A DNA stretch of 64,000 nucleotides, taken from the NCBI RefSeq assembly GCF_034190915.1, contig NW_026947491.1, forward strand, positions 19,904,101 through 19,968,100, in the 5' to 3' direction. The DNA comes from Cavia porcellus. Taxonomy: Eukaryota; Chordata; Mammalia; Rodentia; Caviidae. The position numbers were made by a program, and so were the translations under genes. Of this stretch, positions 61,740-64,000 are shown in pieces (the first letter of the stretch is position 1; every line of letters begins with the position of its first letter). The notes beneath the pieces were generated by a model. The model saw nothing but the letters and a program-made list of their open reading frames with translations. It ran no database searches and was not told where the DNA came from.

Positions 61740-62525
61740 TGAATTCTCGGCCTCAGAAGCAACAAGTAGCTCCAGATGCAGCTTCCAGTGGGCCATAGAT
61801 TGATCTCCTGGTAGAGTTTGGGAGGCCAGGGCTGTGGGTTAGAGGGGGCCAGTGGGGTAAGTCTTCTCCTGATAACGGTTGAGGGTGCACATCATGACAC
61901 TGAAACAAGCCCATACTAGTTGGCAATGGCTACACTTGTACTTGGGACCAAGTCCTCAGTGCAGTTTGACAAATAGCAGTGGCGGCAGCAGCAGCAGCAG
62001 CAGCATCTTGTCAGTACAATTTTAGAAAGGCAGATTAGGCTTTGTGTGTTTTATGGTGTTGTTGTCCAAAAGTGAGCATGTCTTGGAGAACTGTAGGGGT
62101 CAGGGCCTGATGAGGGCGTGGAGGTTCAAATCCTTCCCATCTTTTCTACTTTCCCTGAGAATCGTTGTGCAACTTTTACTTCAGAGAGCATGTTATCTTC
62201 TGGGTGTTAGTTCCATGGTTTCTATGACTTAAAACCTTTAAATTCTGGGGAACAGGAAATTGGAATAACTTGATGTGGTTCACAGGTCTCTCAGATGCAG
62301 ACCAGTGTATCCAGTATATAACACTCAGAGGATGTAGCTCTGCCCAGAGGGCCTGGATTCACCTCCTGTCTCCACATTTTATTCTGCAAGGGTTTGACTT
62401 GTCCACAAAGTCCCATTTCATTGGTTCACATTGGTCTCAGGTAGATATATCTTGGCCTTCTTTGTGTCAGCCTGGTGTCTTCAGATTCCTTATTAGTACT
62501 TACCTTGTGAGTTCATTCATTATAT
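61740..62525. other. ~790-bp segment absent from the left duplicate
   Basis: Unmatched at position ~3090-3105 of the left copy. It contains a (CAG)n run (about 61984-62004). The minus strand reads an ATG followed by Leu codons there, and then frames with KYKCSHCQ, but stops intervene. The right part (~62310-62400) resembles 53975-54070, so it is partly V-spacer DNA. Origin unclear. Confidence 0.35.
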
Positions 62526-63147
62526 GTGATATAAAATTCATTTGTTTTAAACACTTAACCCATTGTTTTGGTTGTATTTTATTCTTGTGAAAAAAATTTG
62601 CAAGATAATCTGCAGCTTTCCTTTTCCTAGGCAGAGCTTGTAATGTTTCAGTAACCATTAACAAACCATTTGAAGAATTAAATTGAAGTGTTCTGTGCCT
62701 TATTCCTGTTGGATGGTTCAGTTTCTGTTTGTTTTGGCCTTACTGGGGATGAAAAGGGCTCACAATCATAGGCAAATAGCCCATTCCTGAGCTGTATCCC
62801 CAGCTCTCTTTTCGTGTTTTGGGAAATCACAGCACAAATATCTAAAAATTCTGACTCAAATAATCACATGCAAATGTATCAAGTATTATTGCAGTGATAC
62901 GATGTGCGCTTTTTAATACATGTTGAAATAAGGAAGTTAATGTAAAGCAACCTACAGGTGACCAAAGCAGGAAGGAATAGTGGAACTGGGATTTCAGAGA
63001 ATCCACAGGACACACTGAGCATGACACTTGTGTCCCCTGCTTGATTGGTGCAAGTGGCCAGATGTGTTCACACTTCTCAGCTGCTGCTGCACACTTTATA
63101 TATGGGTAGTTTGTGTTACATCAGTCTCAGATAAGCGCTACCTTAGT
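62526..63147. other. Intergenic, paralogous to 3105-3744
   Basis: No gene seen. Confidence 0.6.
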
Positions 63148-63232
63148 ATAAAAGGCCTGGACCAGAGCTCAGTCACAGAGCCTCTGCCTGGCAAGCACAA
63201 TTCCCTGAATTTCACTTTCAGGATCAGAAAAA
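63148..63232 (+). repeat. Old ID-type SINE, right copy
   Basis: CTGCCTGGCAAGCACAATTC body with a short A tail. Paralogue of the SINE at 3745-3826. Confidence 0.65.
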
Positions 63233-63743
63233 AAAACACAATTTGGAAACAGATTGAGTTAATGACAGGTGAAAATGTGAGGTTCTGATTTCTCTCAGCA
63301 AACAGCAGAACGCAGCAAAACCACCCATAGTCTCAGCACAGGAAGAGGGGAAGAGAATCGTCATCAAGTGTGTTTGTGCTCTCTCCAGGAGCTGGAATGG
63401 GAAGATATTTTTTTGAAAACTTAGGGATGTATATGCTCCAAACCTGGGGGGAACATTGATAGCACATCAGGTCCCTTAGAGAAAAAGAAATAATTTGTCA
63501 CAACTATATAAATCTTTGCTTGAAAAGCAGACCAGCCTATTAGAAAACTGTATGTCATATGTACATGAAAAATAAAAGTAGGCAACTAGATAGGTAAATA
63601 CTATTACATTGTCTCGTAATCAGATTTCTTATTTTCTTGAAACAGATCATTAGTACCAGACTTCCCCAATAAACTCACATCAGATGTGGACACCATCCTC
63701 TGTGCACTATCCATTTGCACAATTGGCTTTAGACCAGGATTCC

Positions 63744-63751
63744 ATGCAAAT
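63744..63751 (+). promoter_or_regulatory. Ig octamer of clan III unit 10
   Basis: Perfect ATGCAAAT followed by AGGGCCTCC, as at 4324 and 35577. Confidence 0.8.
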
Positions 63752-63839
63752 AGGGCCTCCATATCCTGATGAGAACCAGCTCACCTCCACCCTGAGTCTC
63801 CCGATTAGAGTGCAGTCTTAGATGCCCAGCTGTTGCCCA

Positions 63840-64000
63840 TTAGTGATCATGCTGAAAATAGGCAGCTCACCGGGTGGAGCTTGGGCTGTCCTGGGTTTCC
63901 CTGTTTGTGATTTTGAGAGATAAATTATTCAGAATAAAAGATACTGCGTGTGTGAGTGGACATGAGTGTGATAAACAGTGGACACGTGACATTTTTCGAA
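63840..64000 (+). pseudogene. IGHV clan III leader, broken, runs off the window (unit 10)
   Basis: Leader homologous to 4600-4645 and 35696-35741, but the start reads CACCGGGTGGAGC where CACCATGGAGC is expected, so no ATG. The donor is GAGAGATAAAT instead of AAAGGTAAAT (GT to AT). The V exon lies outside the window. With both start and splice lost it is very likely a pseudogene. Confidence 0.75.

Larger units (their letters stand above)
59260..63960. repeat. Segmental duplication, right copy
   Basis: Direct paralogue of 113-4680. It carries the 61740-62525 segment and lacks about 475 bp present at 1005-1485. Confidence 0.85.

Overview
The window is a stretch of a mammalian immunoglobulin heavy-chain variable (IGHV) gene cluster. 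All V units lie on the + strand, so the D, J and constant genes would lie beyond the right edge. ID-type SINEs derived from tRNA-Ala (for example 7479-7583) and the LINE-1 types point to a rodent. I cannot name the species from sequence alone.

Two kinds of V unit alternate. One is clan II (VH4/mouse VH3-like: short leader, intron of about 82 bp). The other is clan III (VH3-like: leader starting MELGL, intron of about 106 bp). Left to right: clan II 1.7-2.2 kb; clan III 4.4-5.1 kb; clan II 15.3-15.8 kb; clan II 26.4-26.9 kb; clan III 35.7-36.2 kb; clan II 40.2-40.6 kb; clan II 45.1-50.7 kb (exon split by a provirus); clan III fragment 51.6-51.8 kb; clan II 56.3-56.8 kb; clan III fragment 57.8-58.0 kb; clan II 60.4-60.8 kb; clan III leader 63.8 kb to the edge. 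Only the unit at 56294-56728 looks functional. The one at 35696-36150 is intact except for a single stop codon. The rest are pseudogenes. V-unit flanks are paralogous to each other, and the first ~4.7 kb is duplicated in the last ~4.7 kb.

Most of the remaining DNA is retroelements. There are three long LINE-1 copies: 6.7-12.3 kb (+, old), 18.8-25.6 kb (+, intermediate) and 27.1-34.2 kb (-, young, full length, intact ORF1, one stop in ORF2, 124-bp promoter monomers, perfect 14-bp target-site duplication). A two-part L1 3' fragment lies at 41.3-44.6 kb. There is a decayed class II endogenous retrovirus at 45.3-50.5 kb, a solo LTR at 38.2-38.6 kb and two copies of a betaretrovirus-like env remnant (left edge and 59 kb).

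The pattern most worth following up is that each V unit with a recognisable recombination signal has a CTCF-core-like sequence about 15-22 bp beyond the nonamer. It is intact in three or four units and visibly eroded in the others. This matches the arrangement known for mouse VH81X, where a CTCF site next to the signal promotes recombination by RAG scanning.
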